64,000 nt of DNA from Planctomycetaceae bacterium (GTDB taxonomy: Bacteria > Planctomycetota > Phycisphaerae > Sedimentisphaerales > UBA12454). Below, in pieces: positions 49,558 through 58,027 of the stretch. Each line of letters opens with the position of its first letter. Position 1 is the stretch's first letter. The stretch covers positions 62,001-126,000 of the forward strand of contig JAJFVK010000008.1 in assembly GCA_021371795.1 (NCBI GenBank). Reading direction: 5' to 3'. The notes below the pieces were generated by a model that searched no databases, was not told where the DNA came from, and was given only the letters and a program-made list of their open reading frames with translations. Made by a program: the position numbers and the translations under genes.

Positions 49558-51081
49558 TCACATTTCAGTGATTTTTCGCCAGTTTCTTCCGTCTTTATGG
49601 ATAAGCGAATCTGCCTGCGGGAGGTTGTCGGCGCCGGCGGGGTAGCTGAAAGGTTCTATCTCCTGCTGCTGTCGGGAGTTGAGGATGTTGTCAATCAGTT
49701 CCCACGCGATTTTTACATCGTCAATTCTTGTAAATAAAGTCTGGTCGCCGAGCATGCAATCCAGTAAAAGCCTCTGGTAGGCGTCGGGCGTATCAGTGCC
49801 AAAAATGTCGGCGTAATTAAAATCCATATTGAGTGTGCCGATGCAAAGTTTCGCTCCGGGTCTTTTCGCCTCGAAGAAAAGACTTATACCTTCACGCGGC
49901 TGAATTTTAAATACCAGAACATTTGACGGCAGTTCGCCGATGCCGGCCGATGCGAACATCGAGTGCGGAACTTTTTTGAATGTTACAGCAATTTCAGTAA
50001 CGCGTTTGGCCAGTCGTTTGCCGGTGCGAAGATAAAACGGCACATCTTTCCATCGCCAGTTATCGATGAAAAGCCTCGCGGCAATATAAGTGTCGGTTTT
50101 TGATTTTTTATCGACGTTCGCTTCATCGCGATACGCCGGCACATCTTTGCCGTCGATTTTACCGGCGGTGTATTGGCCGATTACGACATCCTCGTTCCAG
50201 GGCGATAAATCGAACGGCCTGATACTGCTTAGCAGTTTTACTTTTTCATCGCGTATATGTTCTTCGCCGAAAGAGGTCGGCGGTTCCATCGTTACCAGCG
50301 AAAGCATACTTAACATATGATTTACGAACATATCGCGGATTGCGCCGCTCTTGTCGTAATATCCGCCGCGGGATTCGATGCCGAGCGATTCAGCGATGGT
50401 GATTTGCACGTTATCAATATAATTGCGATTCCAGAGCGGTTCGAAAATTGAGTTCGCGAACCGGAACATCAGAATATTCTGTACGGTGTCTTTGCCGAGG
50501 TAATGGTCGATTCGATAGAGTTGATTTTCAGCGAACCATTTATTGAGACTGTCATTTAATTTCGTCGCGGTTGCCAAATCATGGCCGAACGGTTTTTCAA
50601 TAACGAGCCGGACGGATTTGTCGCCGTTTTTGTTAAGGCCGGCCTTGCCGAGATTATCGGCAACCTGTTCGTAAAGTGTCGGCGGCAGTGAGAAATAAAA
50701 AACTCTGCCCATTTTTTGCGGATAATTCTTTTCGATGTTTGTAAGTTTGTTTTTGATTTTGGTGTAGAAATTTGAATCGCTGTAATCGCCGCTGGCAAAG
50801 TGGAAACTGCTGATGAATCTTTCATCGTCCTCTAATATGCCTTTGGCAGATTTCGACGCGATTTTCCGCATATCTTCGTCGGACATTTCAGTTCTGCCGC
50901 AACCGAGGAAGAAAAAGCCGTTATCGAGCAGGCCGCGTTTGAAAAGGTTTGCCACGGCGGGGATGAGTTTGCGTTTAGACAAATCGCCGGAAGCACCGAA
51001 GACAATCAAGCCTGTCGGTGGTGCCGGCGATTCAGAACAAAGTGCTTGTTCGTTTTTTACCGATGGACGAATTTTTTCCAT
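49558..51081 (-). CDS. zwf: Glucose-6-phosphate 1-dehydrogenase
   Basis: 507 residues. The NADP-binding FGASGDLSKRKLIPAV and the substrate-binding RIDHYLGKD are present, with IEKPFGHDLATA between. It oxidises glucose 6-phosphate to 6-phosphogluconolactone, giving NADPH. It is the last gene of the oxygen-defence run and starts 15 bases after the rubredoxin stop; NADPH production near superoxide reductase makes functional sense, because SOR needs electrons from rubredoxin. Confidence 0.96.
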   Translation of the reverse strand: MEKIRPSVKNEQALCSESPAPPTGLIVFGASGDLSKRKLIPAVANLFKRGLLDNGFFFLGCGRTEMSDEDMRKIASKSAKGILEDDERFISSFHFASGDYSDSNFYTKIKNKLTNIEKNYPQKMGRVFYFSLPPTLYEQVADNLGKAGLNKNGDKSVRLVIEKPFGHDLATATKLNDSLNKWFAENQLYRIDHYLGKDTVQNILMFRFANSIFEPLWNRNYIDNVQITIAESLGIESRGGYYDKSGAIRDMFVNHMLSMLSLVTMEPPTSFGEEHIRDEKVKLLSSIRPFDLSPWNEDVVIGQYTAGKIDGKDVPAYRDEANVDKKSKTDTYIAARLFIDNWRWKDVPFYLRTGKRLAKRVTEIAVTFKKVPHSMFASAGIGELPSNVLVFKIQPREGISLFFEAKRPGAKLCIGTLNMDFNYADIFGTDTPDAYQRLLLDCMLGDQTLFTRIDDVKIAWELIDNILNSRQQQEIEPFSYPAGADNLPQADSLIHKDGRNWRKITEM

Positions 51082-51096
51082 CTGAACTTTCTTTAA

Positions 51097-51261
51097 TTAT
51101 TCACTAAACACTTCGAACTCGTCCTTTGATGCGCCGCACTCCGGGCAGACCCAATTGTCCGGCAAATCCGCGAATTCAGTACCGGCCTCTATTCCGTTAT
51201 CTGGGTCGCCAACTTCAGGATCGTAAATGTAACTGCACAAAAGGCATTGATATTTTTTCAT
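51097..51261 (-). CDS. Rubredoxin
   Basis: 54 residues, too short for automatic calling: [20 protein letters not shown] then a [20 protein letters not shown] segment, with the two C-x2-C pairs that bind one iron. It carries electrons to superoxide reductase. AAGGAAAC precedes the ATG at 51261, and it sits between a ferritin-like gene and zwf. Confidence 0.97.
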   Translation of the reverse strand: MKKYQCLLCSYIYDPEVGDPDNGIEAGTEFADLPDNWVCPECGASKDEFEVFSE

Positions 51262-51288
51262 AGCTGTTTCCTTTATTAATATTTTTTG

Positions 51289-51780
51289 TTATTTTAATTG
51301 TTCAAGATTTTTCTGCAAACTGACTATATGACTCATTTCTTCTTTTATAATCTGTTCGACTTTTTCCTTATCGCTCTGCGATTTGACTAATTCCTTAATA
51401 CCGAGATAGAAATTAATCGAAGTTTGTTCTCCGCTCAAAGCTGTTTTTAAAATTTCTGTCGGCGTTTCCTTGCCGGACAATGTAAGTTGTAATGCGCCTC
51501 TGCCTTCCCAGCCTGAATTTAACGCTATTCCTTTCATATAATAAAGTGCCTCGTTATCGGGGTCAAAAGTATTGGCGTCTTCCATGTTATTTTTATAACT
51601 TTCCAACATGTCAGAGAAGATTTGTCTATGGTTGTCTTCCATTGCGGCCAGTTTGAGCAGAATATCCGCGACAACTTTGTCTTTCGTAACCGATGCTGCG
51701 GTGCGATAATATTGTGCTCCGTTTTGCTCTATCTGTACCGCTATTTCGAAAATTTCCAGTACGGTATAATTAACTGCCAT
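51289..51780 (-). CDS. Ferritin-like/rubrerythrin-type diiron protein
   Basis: 163 residues of four-helix-bundle type. Paired helices each carry E and E-x-x-H type ligands: EIAVQIEQNGAQYY, LAAMEDNHRQIF, ALSGEQTSINFY and IIKEEMSHIVSL. No rubredoxin-like zinc/iron ribbon is present, so it is an erythrin-type protein, probably a peroxide-reducing or iron-storing diiron enzyme. AAGGTG precedes the ATG. Confidence 0.85.
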   Translation of the reverse strand: MAVNYTVLEIFEIAVQIEQNGAQYYRTAASVTKDKVVADILLKLAAMEDNHRQIFSDMLESYKNNMEDANTFDPDNEALYYMKGIALNSGWEGRGALQLTLSGKETPTEILKTALSGEQTSINFYLGIKELVKSQSDKEKVEQIIKEEMSHIVSLQKNLEQLK

Positions 51781-51803
51781 AAAATCACCTTGTTATAAAT
51801 TAA

Positions 51804-52295
51804 TTATTTGCCTCTTTTTGCGAGCTGATGGTCGAGCATTATCAGGCTGCCCGCAGATTCCTTAATCATTTTTAAGGTCTCGACAATTTTCAGCGCGTTA
51901 GCCTCTTCCTCAACCTGCTCATCGATGAACCATTTAAGGAAACTTTCAGTCGCGTAATCTTTCTCGGCACCGGCAAGTTCCATAAGTTTGTTGATTCTGC
52001 CGGTTATATACTGTTCATGTTTATATGCCGCTTCAAACGCGTCAAGTACGCTTTTCCATTCTTTTTGTGGTTTTGGAATCGCTTCAAGTTCGATTCTTCC
52101 GTTGCGTTCATGGATAAAATTGTAAAATTTATCAGCGTGCGTCTTTTCTTCTTTGGTCTGAACATACATCCAGTTTGCAAAACCGTCAAGATTTATAGAA
52201 CGAAAATAAGCCTGCATTGCCGAATAAATATATGCCGAACTTAATTCCGCGTTTATCTGGTTATTCAGTGCTTTTACTATTTTTTCGCTTATCAT
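51804..52295 (-). CDS. ftnA: Ferritin
   Basis: 163 residues from ATG at 52295, which is preceded by AAGGAG. Ferroxidase-centre residues appear in LNNQINAELSSAYIYSAM, KEEKTHADKFYNFI and FIDEQVEEEANALKIVE. It stores iron in a 24-subunit shell and limits Fenton chemistry. The arrangement with SOR, rubredoxin and a second ferritin-like protein is typical of anaerobes exposed to oxygen. Confidence 0.95.
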   Translation of the reverse strand: MISEKIVKALNNQINAELSSAYIYSAMQAYFRSINLDGFANWMYVQTKEEKTHADKFYNFIHERNGRIELEAIPKPQKEWKSVLDAFEAAYKHEQYITGRINKLMELAGAEKDYATESFLKWFIDEQVEEEANALKIVETLKMIKESAGSLIMLDHQLAKRGK

Positions 52296-52321
52296 GATTT
52301 TCTCCTTCATGCTAAATTATA

Positions 52322-52696
52322 TTATGCTTTCCATAGGCCGTGCAGATTGCAATATTCTCTGGCGACTATGTTTTCAGCTTCGATTTTAAATACAGCTTCC
52401 GGTTTCTGGCCCGGTGTCAGATACTGTTTGTAATATTTTCCATCAGCCTGAACTTCAATCCATTCGATGTAGTGTTTTTCTTCCATTGGATGCGCGACAG
52501 AACCGACTTTGATGAGGAAACCGCCGGCGATTTTTTCAATAACAGGAACGTGCTTTTCTTTCGCGGCATCGGTGGTATTTTCCACCATAACTTTCATCGG
52601 CTGACCGCAGCAGACAAGTTCGCCGCCGCCGACGTGAGTAACTTCGATAATGTTCCCACACTCCATACATTTGTAAATTGTGTTTCTCTTAATCAT
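52322..52696 (-). CDS. Desulfoferrodoxin-type superoxide reductase (two iron centres)
   Basis: 124 residues. The N-terminal desulforedoxin centre is [12 protein letters not shown]...VCCGQPM (C-x2-C and CC), and the catalytic Fe(His)4Cys site includes [21 protein letters not shown] and [10 protein letters not shown]. It reduces superoxide to peroxide without making oxygen, using rubredoxin as donor; rubredoxin is encoded two genes downstream. AAGGAG precedes the ATG. Confidence 0.97.
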   Translation of the reverse strand: MIKRNTIYKCMECGNIIEVTHVGGGELVCCGQPMKVMVENTTDAAKEKHVPVIEKIAGGFLIKVGSVAHPMEEKHYIEWIEVQADGKYYKQYLTPGQKPEAVFKIEAENIVAREYCNLHGLWKA

Positions 52697-52725
52697 TTTC
52701 TTGCTCCTTTTAAAAATATTCGATA

Positions 52726-52968
52726 TTAGCCTGAAACCACATTATCAGTCTTTGAAAAGTTGTCAAGTTCCTCGAGAAGCTGCCATGTTTTTTTTGCTTC
52801 ATCTTCGTCAAGCACAGCGATAGCAAAACCGGCGTGAATGAGAACAATATCTCCTACCTTAACCTCCGGCACAAGTGAGGTTTTGGTTTGTATACGATTG
52901 CCGATGGCGTCGGCGACAGCCTGGTCGCCTTTCAACTCAACTATTCTCGCAGGTACCGCAAGACACAT
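52726..52968 (-). CDS. hypC: Hydrogenase maturation chaperone HypC
   Basis: 80 residues starting [20 protein letters not shown]; Cys2 is the essential ligand for the Fe(CN)2CO unit. The ATG at 52968 is used because AAGGA is six bases upstream. It follows hypF by 13 bases. No hypD, hypE, hypA, hypB or hydrogenase gene is present in this window. Confidence 0.93.
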   Translation of the reverse strand: MCLAVPARIVELKGDQAVADAIGNRIQTKTSLVPEVKVGDIVLIHAGFAIAVLDEDEAKKTWQLLEELDNFSKTDNVVSG

Positions 52969-52980
52969 ACGCATTCCTTT

Positions 52981-55284
52981 CTATATAGCTTTTGCTGCTG
53001 CGATTGCTGCCTGACCGAGCGAGATGCACCCGTCATTGGCAGGCATAAGCCGATTGCATAATACAACAAAGCCGTTTTTTTGCAACCTTTCAATCAGTCT
53101 TTCGGACAGAAATTTATTACAAAATACTCCGCCGCTAATTGCGACTGTTTTTATACCGGTTTTATGACGTGCTTGTTCAGCCAATTTAAAGAAAAATTCA
53201 GCGATTGTGTTGTGGAATTTTGCGCAAATTGACTTTAAATCGATATTATCGAGCCGGTCTTTTATCATTCCCTCGATTAATCCCTTAATCTCTATGGAAA
53301 AGGTATTGTTTTGCTCGACCAGATTAAAACTGTAAGTTTGCTTTTCATTTTTGTCAGCCTGTGATTCGGTCGCCATCGGAATTTGTGCCTCGAAATGATT
53401 GTAATTGCCAAGGCCAATCAGTGCCGCCGCGGCGTCGAACAATCTGCCCAAACTCGATGTCTGCACAACATTAATATTTTTCTCGATTTGCTGTTCGATT
53501 ATTTTTCTTTTTGTATTGTCAGGTTCGATTTGGTTGAGAAGTTTTTCCGGAATGACAATATTGTATTTTTTCGCAAGTCCCAGCAGCGGCCGAACAGCTT
53601 CCTTCGATGCCAAATCGCCGCCCGCAAGCGGATAATAGGATAAATGACCGAACCGCTCGAATTTTTCCAGCGACGCAATCAAACATTCGCATCCCCAAAT
53701 CGCGTCATCTGTTCCATAGCCTGTGCCGTCGGCGACAAGGCCGATGACCGTTTCGGTTGTATCATTTTCAGCCAAGACAGACGCGATGTGCGCCCAGTGG
53801 TGCTGAACTTCGATTATTTTATCAGCTTTTAATTTCCGTGCGTATTGACTCGAAGGATAATTCGGATGCATATCGCACGCGACAACTTTCGGATTGACGT
53901 CGATGAGTTTTTTCAGATGCTCAATGGAATTCAGCCAATGTTTGTAAACGTTCGCGTCCTCCATATCGCCGATATGTTCGCTGACGATGAAGCGATTGTT
54001 TTTTACAAAGCAGAACGTATTTTTCAAATCCGAACCGGCTGCGAAAATTTCCGCTGACGCAGAGCGTTGAGAAATTATCGGCTGCGGCACAAAGCCTCTC
54101 GACCTTCGCAGCAGGGCAGGCGCGTTTGCGACAACGTGCATAACAGAATCGTCAACCTGTCGGTGAATTTCGCGATTGTGCATTAAAAATACATCCGCGA
54201 TTTTGCCGAGTTTTGATAATGCAATGTCGTCTTTGCAAATCAATGGTTCGTCGGCGATATTTCCGCTTGTCATAACTAATGCGTTTATTTTTCCCTCGGC
54301 CATGGCGAATATCAAATGATGCAAAGGCGTAAAGGGCAGCATAAATCCGAAAGTGTTAACGCCTGCCGCGACAGATGGAGTGAGTGTGTTTGGCGTTTTT
54401 TTATTTAGCAGAACAATCGGCGATTCAATACTCTGCAATAATTTTTCAGATTGCTGGTCAACTTGTGCGAAACTTTTTATGGTTTCTATGGCCGCCATCA
54501 TTGCGAATGGCTTTGCGTCTCGCATTTTTCTGCTGCGAAGAGTTTTCACAGCCTGTTCATTTTCCGCATCGCAGGCAAGGTGATACCCGCCAAGTCCTTT
54601 TATCGCTGCGATTTTCCCGTCTTTCAAAAGTTCAACGGTTCTTGCAATAACCTTGTCTGAATCTTCTTCGATGATTTTTCCGGTATTGTTGCAAAGATAA
54701 ATCTTCGGTCCGCAAACAGGGCAAGCTACTGGCTGCGCGTGAAAACGCCTGTCTGTTACATCTACGTATTGTTGTTTGCACTTGTCGCACATTTTGAACT
54801 CGGCCATTGTTGTGTTAGGCCGGTCGTAAGGAATCGTTTTTATAATTGAATATCTCGGCCCGCAGTTTGTGCAGTTGATGAACGGATAGCGATAGCGAAA
54901 ATCGTTTTTGTCAAAAAGCTCACGCAGGCAGTCTTTGCAGGTCGCAATGTCGGCGGTTACTTCAGCAGTGATTGAGCCGGTTGTTTCGCTTTGTTTTATC
55001 TCAAAAGATTTTTCGTTTTCTATTGTGTTAATATTCTGCGTTTGCAGAGTTGAAATTTTTATTAGCGGATTTTCTTTGTTGGAATTTTTAAGATTATCAA
55101 TAAAGTCATTTATATTTTTTTCATTCCCCTGAATTTCAATTATTACTCCCTCGGTATGATTATAAACAAAGCCCGTGAGTTTGAATTTCTCCGCCAGCCT
55201 GAACACAAAAGGCCGAAACCCGATCCCCTGTACTTGTCCATGCAGTCTAATTTCTTTTCTGTATATGTGTTTATTCGTGTCCAT
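52981..55284 (-). CDS. hypF: Carbamoyltransferase HypF
   Basis: 767 residues with all HypF parts in order: acylphosphatase domain (RKEIRLHGQVQGIGFRPFVF), two zinc fingers (CKDCLRELF..NCTNCGPRY and CDKCKQQY..CPVCGPK), a YrdC-like domain (AIKGLGGYHLACDA, VMTSGNIADEPL) and a Kae1-like carbamoyltransferase (VACDMHPNYPSSQYA, QHHWAHIASVLAEN, LVADGTGYGTDD, VAISGGVFCNKFLSERL). It makes the cyanide ligands of NiFe-hydrogenase. The first codons (MDTNKHIY) arise from the CACGAA repeat upstream. Confidence 0.96.
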   Translation of the reverse strand: MDTNKHIYRKEIRLHGQVQGIGFRPFVFRLAEKFKLTGFVYNHTEGVIIEIQGNEKNINDFIDNLKNSNKENPLIKISTLQTQNINTIENEKSFEIKQSETTGSITAEVTADIATCKDCLRELFDKNDFRYRYPFINCTNCGPRYSIIKTIPYDRPNTTMAEFKMCDKCKQQYVDVTDRRFHAQPVACPVCGPKIYLCNNTGKIIEEDSDKVIARTVELLKDGKIAAIKGLGGYHLACDAENEQAVKTLRSRKMRDAKPFAMMAAIETIKSFAQVDQQSEKLLQSIESPIVLLNKKTPNTLTPSVAAGVNTFGFMLPFTPLHHLIFAMAEGKINALVMTSGNIADEPLICKDDIALSKLGKIADVFLMHNREIHRQVDDSVMHVVANAPALLRRSRGFVPQPIISQRSASAEIFAAGSDLKNTFCFVKNNRFIVSEHIGDMEDANVYKHWLNSIEHLKKLIDVNPKVVACDMHPNYPSSQYARKLKADKIIEVQHHWAHIASVLAENDTTETVIGLVADGTGYGTDDAIWGCECLIASLEKFERFGHLSYYPLAGGDLASKEAVRPLLGLAKKYNIVIPEKLLNQIEPDNTKRKIIEQQIEKNINVVQTSSLGRLFDAAAALIGLGNYNHFEAQIPMATESQADKNEKQTYSFNLVEQNNTFSIEIKGLIEGMIKDRLDNIDLKSICAKFHNTIAEFFFKLAEQARHKTGIKTVAISGGVFCNKFLSERLIERLQKNGFVVLCNRLMPANDGCISLGQAAIAAAKAI

Positions 55285-55330
55285 TCGTGGTTAATAGTTT
55301 TTTTCTTTTCATTATTCGTGATTAATAATT
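55245..55330. repeat. CACGAA-type repeat bridging nth and hypF
   Basis: On the minus strand ACCACGAATGGACACGAATAAACACA and, upstream of it, CACGAAATTATTAATCACGAATAATG: four CACGAA units in about 80 bases. They contain the end of nth (HEIINHE, stop) and the start codon of hypF. Confidence 0.7.
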
Positions 55331-55974
55331 TCGTGTGGTAAGCACTCCAACGGGCAGCCGCTGCACTTTGGTTTTGGTCTGCAAAATTCTTTTCCGATAC
55401 GAACCAGCAGCGCGTGATATTCATTGAAAAGTTTTACATCGTTTTCAAGATTATCCTCAAACAGACTTCGTAGCTGTTCATAGTCTGCTTCCGGCTCGAT
55501 AAGTTGATGCCGTGTTGTGATTCTGTAAGTATAAGCATCGACGACGAAAACACATTTTTCCAAAGCGTAGAGTAAAATTGAATAAGCGGTTTCTCTGCCG
55601 ATACCGTTGACCGACAAAAGTTCCTCACGCAGACTGTCGGTGCGCATAGATTCGATTTCCTCAAGTGAACCGTTATGATTTTCAAAAAACCAGTTGAGAA
55701 AATTTTTCAGCCGTTTAGCCTTGATATTATAATAGCCGGCAGGGCGGATGAGTTCGGCGATTTCGTCCTGCGGTAAATCGTGAAGTTTCTCAAGACTCAT
55801 CACGGAAGCATTTTTTAGGTTGTTAATAGCTTTTTCTACGTTCTGCCAGTTGGTATTTTGGGTAAGGATAGCGCCAACGATAATTTCGTCTTTGGTTTCA
55901 CCCGGCCACCAATGCTGCGGCCCAAACCGCTCAAAAAGCAATTCATAAATCTGATGTATCTTGTCTCGTGTCAT
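55312..55974 (-). CDS. nth: Endonuclease III-type DNA glycosylase with iron-sulfur loop
   Basis: 220 residues. HhH-GPD features: an ILTQNTNWQNVEKAINNL segment, LRPAGYYNIKAKRLKNF-like (here IRPAGYYNIKAKRL), LLSVNGIGRETAYSILLYA with the HhH hairpin, VDAYTYRITTRH with the catalytic Asp, and CRPKPKCSGCPLEC, the four-Cys [4Fe-4S] loop. The catalytic lysine position of Nth (G-x-x-x-K) reads NGIGRETAY, so it may be a monofunctional or MutY/MBD4-like relative. The C-terminal HEIINHE comes from the CACGAA repeat. Confidence 0.85.
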   Translation of the reverse strand: MTRDKIHQIYELLFERFGPQHWWPGETKDEIIVGAILTQNTNWQNVEKAINNLKNASVMSLEKLHDLPQDEIAELIRPAGYYNIKAKRLKNFLNWFFENHNGSLEEIESMRTDSLREELLSVNGIGRETAYSILLYALEKCVFVVDAYTYRITTRHQLIEPEADYEQLRSLFEDNLENDVKLFNEYHALLVRIGKEFCRPKPKCSGCPLECLPHEIINHE

Positions 55975-55981
55975 ACCCTGC

Positions 55982-56010
55982 ATTATTCAATATTGCCCAT
56001 TTTCCGTCAA
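55982..56010 (-). promoter_or_regulatory. Candidate promoter for nth and the oxygen-defence run
   Basis: Minus-strand TTGACG (56010-56005), 17-base spacer, AATAAT (55987-55982). The predicted start is within a few bases of the chosen ATG at 55974, so the mRNA would be nearly leaderless. Confidence 0.4.
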
Positions 56011-56112
56011 TAATAATATATCGGATTTAACTGCTTTATTTAAAAGTATTTACAATAACAGTACCATTTGGTCTTGTTTTCATGGGTAAAGCAACGCAAT
56101 TTCATATTTAAA

Positions 56113-56141
56113 TTGACTGACTGGTCAGTCATTATTATAAT
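56113..56141 (+). promoter_or_regulatory. Promoter and TetR operator of the efflux operon
   Basis: TTGACT (56113-56118), 17-base spacer, TATAAT (56136-56141). An 18-base palindrome TGACTGAC-TG-GTCAGTCA (56114-56131) lies over the -35 and spacer. TGACTGRTCAGTCA-like sites are common TetR operators, and a tetR gene is the last of this operon. Confidence 0.85.
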
Positions 56142-56194
56142 ATACATAGAGTCAGCATTAGTATAAATCGCTGATATTTTAGAAGGGTATGGCA

Positions 56195-57118
56195 ATGAAA
56201 TTTAAAAGTTTGGCAGATAGTATAAAGTTATACCGAAAGCCCATAATGCTTGTCGGTGTGATTGTCATTTTGCTGATGCTGTTTTCTTATCAGTATTATT
56301 TGTCTCGTCAGAATATTCCGTTCACCGGTTATGTAATCAGTGATAACATTTATATGTCTTCATCAGTTTCCGGCACAGTTTTTTCCGTTGAGGTCAAGCG
56401 CGGTCAGCGTGTTGAGATTGGCACGCCGTTGTTTCAGATGGATTTGACATCGCTCACAGCGCAGGCGGAAAAAATCGAGGCACAAATCAAAGAAGCCGAA
56501 TCGCAAAAAGCCGTTAAGCAGGCGGAATTAGTTTCCGCCGAGGCCGAGAAAAAATTTGCGATATCTGATATGAATCGTTTTGTTTCGATTAAGGATGCCG
56601 TATCACAGCAGGACATAGATGCCGCACTTGAACGCGCGACCAAAGCCGGCGCCAATATAGTATCAGTTCAAAATCAAATATCCGCAGCGGCCTCGAATAT
56701 TGAAAGCTGCAAAGCGGAGCTTCGGGACATAGAGCATAAAATCAAAGAGTTGGCTCCGAGTTCGCCCGTATCGGGAAGAATAGAAGAACTGATGTATAAG
56801 CCCGGCGAATGGGCGCCCGCAAACGCGGCGATTATTAGTATTGTGCCGGACAAGGAAGTAAAAGTCAGATTTTACATTCCGCAAAATCAGTTAAGTAAGT
56901 ACAGCGTTGGCACAAAAGTTGCAATTGCCTGCGATGGCGGCCCGAAGGATATGACCGCGACGGTAGATTTCATATCGACTCGTCCCGAATATACGCCTCC
57001 GGTTATTTACAGTCTTCGAACAAGGGACAAGCTGGTATTTATGGCCGAAGCCGCGCCGACCCAGCCGCAGCAATTAATCCCCGGCCAGCCTATGGATGTG
57101 CAGCTTGCAGATAGGTGA
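56195..57118 (+). CDS. HlyD-family membrane-fusion (periplasmic adaptor) protein
   Basis: 307 residues from the ATG at 56195, spaced properly from AGAAGGG (the ATG at 56189 is too close). An N-terminal membrane helix (IMLVGVIVILLMLFSYQY), a barrel-sandwich domain (DNIYMSSSVSGTVFSVEV...LAPSSPVSGRIEELMY), and a coiled-coil hairpin (residues about 85-160) are seen. It links an inner-membrane exporter with an outer-membrane channel. It is followed by ABC ATPase and permease genes. Confidence 0.9.
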   Translation: MKFKSLADSIKLYRKPIMLVGVIVILLMLFSYQYYLSRQNIPFTGYVISDNIYMSSSVSGTVFSVEVKRGQRVEIGTPLFQMDLTSLTAQAEKIEAQIKEAESQKAVKQAELVSAEAEKKFAISDMNRFVSIKDAVSQQDIDAALERATKAGANIVSVQNQISAAASNIESCKAELRDIEHKIKELAPSSPVSGRIEELMYKPGEWAPANAAIISIVPDKEVKVRFYIPQNQLSKYSVGTKVAIACDGGPKDMTATVDFISTRPEYTPPVIYSLRTRDKLVFMAEAAPTQPQQLIPGQPMDVQLADR

Positions 57119-57121
57119 TTT

Positions 57122-58027
57122 ATGGAATATGTAATAAATGTTAGCGGGTTAAATAAATATTATGGCGATAAACACGTTGTTAAGGATGTAGCCATAACAA
57201 TTGGTAAAGGCCGTATAATGGGTTTCCTTGGCCCAAACGGCGCGGGCAAAACAACAACGCTGCGAATGCTCTGCGGACTTCTCACTCCAGACAGCGGACA
57301 GGGGCAGGTGCTTGGTTTGAATTTCAGAACCGAAAGTTACAAAATAAAACTTCGCACAGGATATATGACACAGCGTTTTTCGCTTTATGAGGATATGACA
57401 ATCGCGGAGAATCTTCATTTTATGGCGAGGATTTATAGTTTGGATCGCCGCGTGGAACGTGTTGACGCAATGCTTGAGCAGCTTGGTCTTTCGGACAGAC
57501 GGAATCAGTTGGCCGGTGCATTATCAGGCGGCTGGAAGCAGCGTCTGGCATTGGCTGCGACGACTATTCATGAGCCGGATTTGTTACTGCTCGATGAGCC
57601 GACAGCGGGCGTTGACCCCAAAGCTCGACGCGAATTTTGGGATGAGATTCACATGCTGGCCGCAAAAGGCCTTACAGTTATGGTTTCGACGCATTATATG
57701 GATGAGGCCGAAAGATGCCATGACATTGGCTATATTTTATCCGGCAAACTTATCGCCAGAGGAACCGCGCAGGAAATTATCGAGCAATCAGGCCTTATCA
57801 CGTTCAGAGGCACCGGCGAAGGCATCAGCGATATTATGCATGAGCTTACCGTGAATAAAGCGGTGCTGACCGCGTCAGCGTTTGGAACAGCCGTTCACAT
57901 CAGCGGGCTTGGCCTTGATGAACTCAAAACAGTGATAGGGCAGTATAATAAATTCAACTGGCTGCAGATAAGTCCGTCGCTTGAAGATGTTTTCATTTAT
58001 CTTATGAGTAAAAGGCACGAACAATGA
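57122..58027 (+). CDS. ABC transporter ATP-binding protein (ABC-2 efflux type)
   Basis: 301 residues. Walker A GPNGAGKTTT, Q-loop TQRFSLYEDMT, signature LSGGWKQRLALA, Walker B LLLLDEPTAGVDP and H-loop STHYMDEAERC. The signature (SGGWKQR) is the variant usual in the drug/YhiI type of exporter. It overlaps the permease start by four bases (ATGA), so translation is coupled. Confidence 0.93.
   Translation: MEYVINVSGLNKYYGDKHVVKDVAITIGKGRIMGFLGPNGAGKTTTLRMLCGLLTPDSGQGQVLGLNFRTESYKIKLRTGYMTQRFSLYEDMTIAENLHFMARIYSLDRRVERVDAMLEQLGLSDRRNQLAGALSGGWKQRLALAATTIHEPDLLLLDEPTAGVDPKARREFWDEIHMLAAKGLTVMVSTHYMDEAERCHDIGYILSGKLIARGTAQEIIEQSGLITFRGTGEGISDIMHELTVNKAVLTASAFGTAVHISGLGLDELKTVIGQYNKFNWLQISPSLEDVFIYLMSKRHEQ

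Noticed and set aside
55312-55974. MutY identification of the HhH-GPD glycosylase
   Set aside because: No C-terminal NUDIX-like domain and no MutY-specific pattern; the length and Cys loop fit an endonuclease III-type protein.
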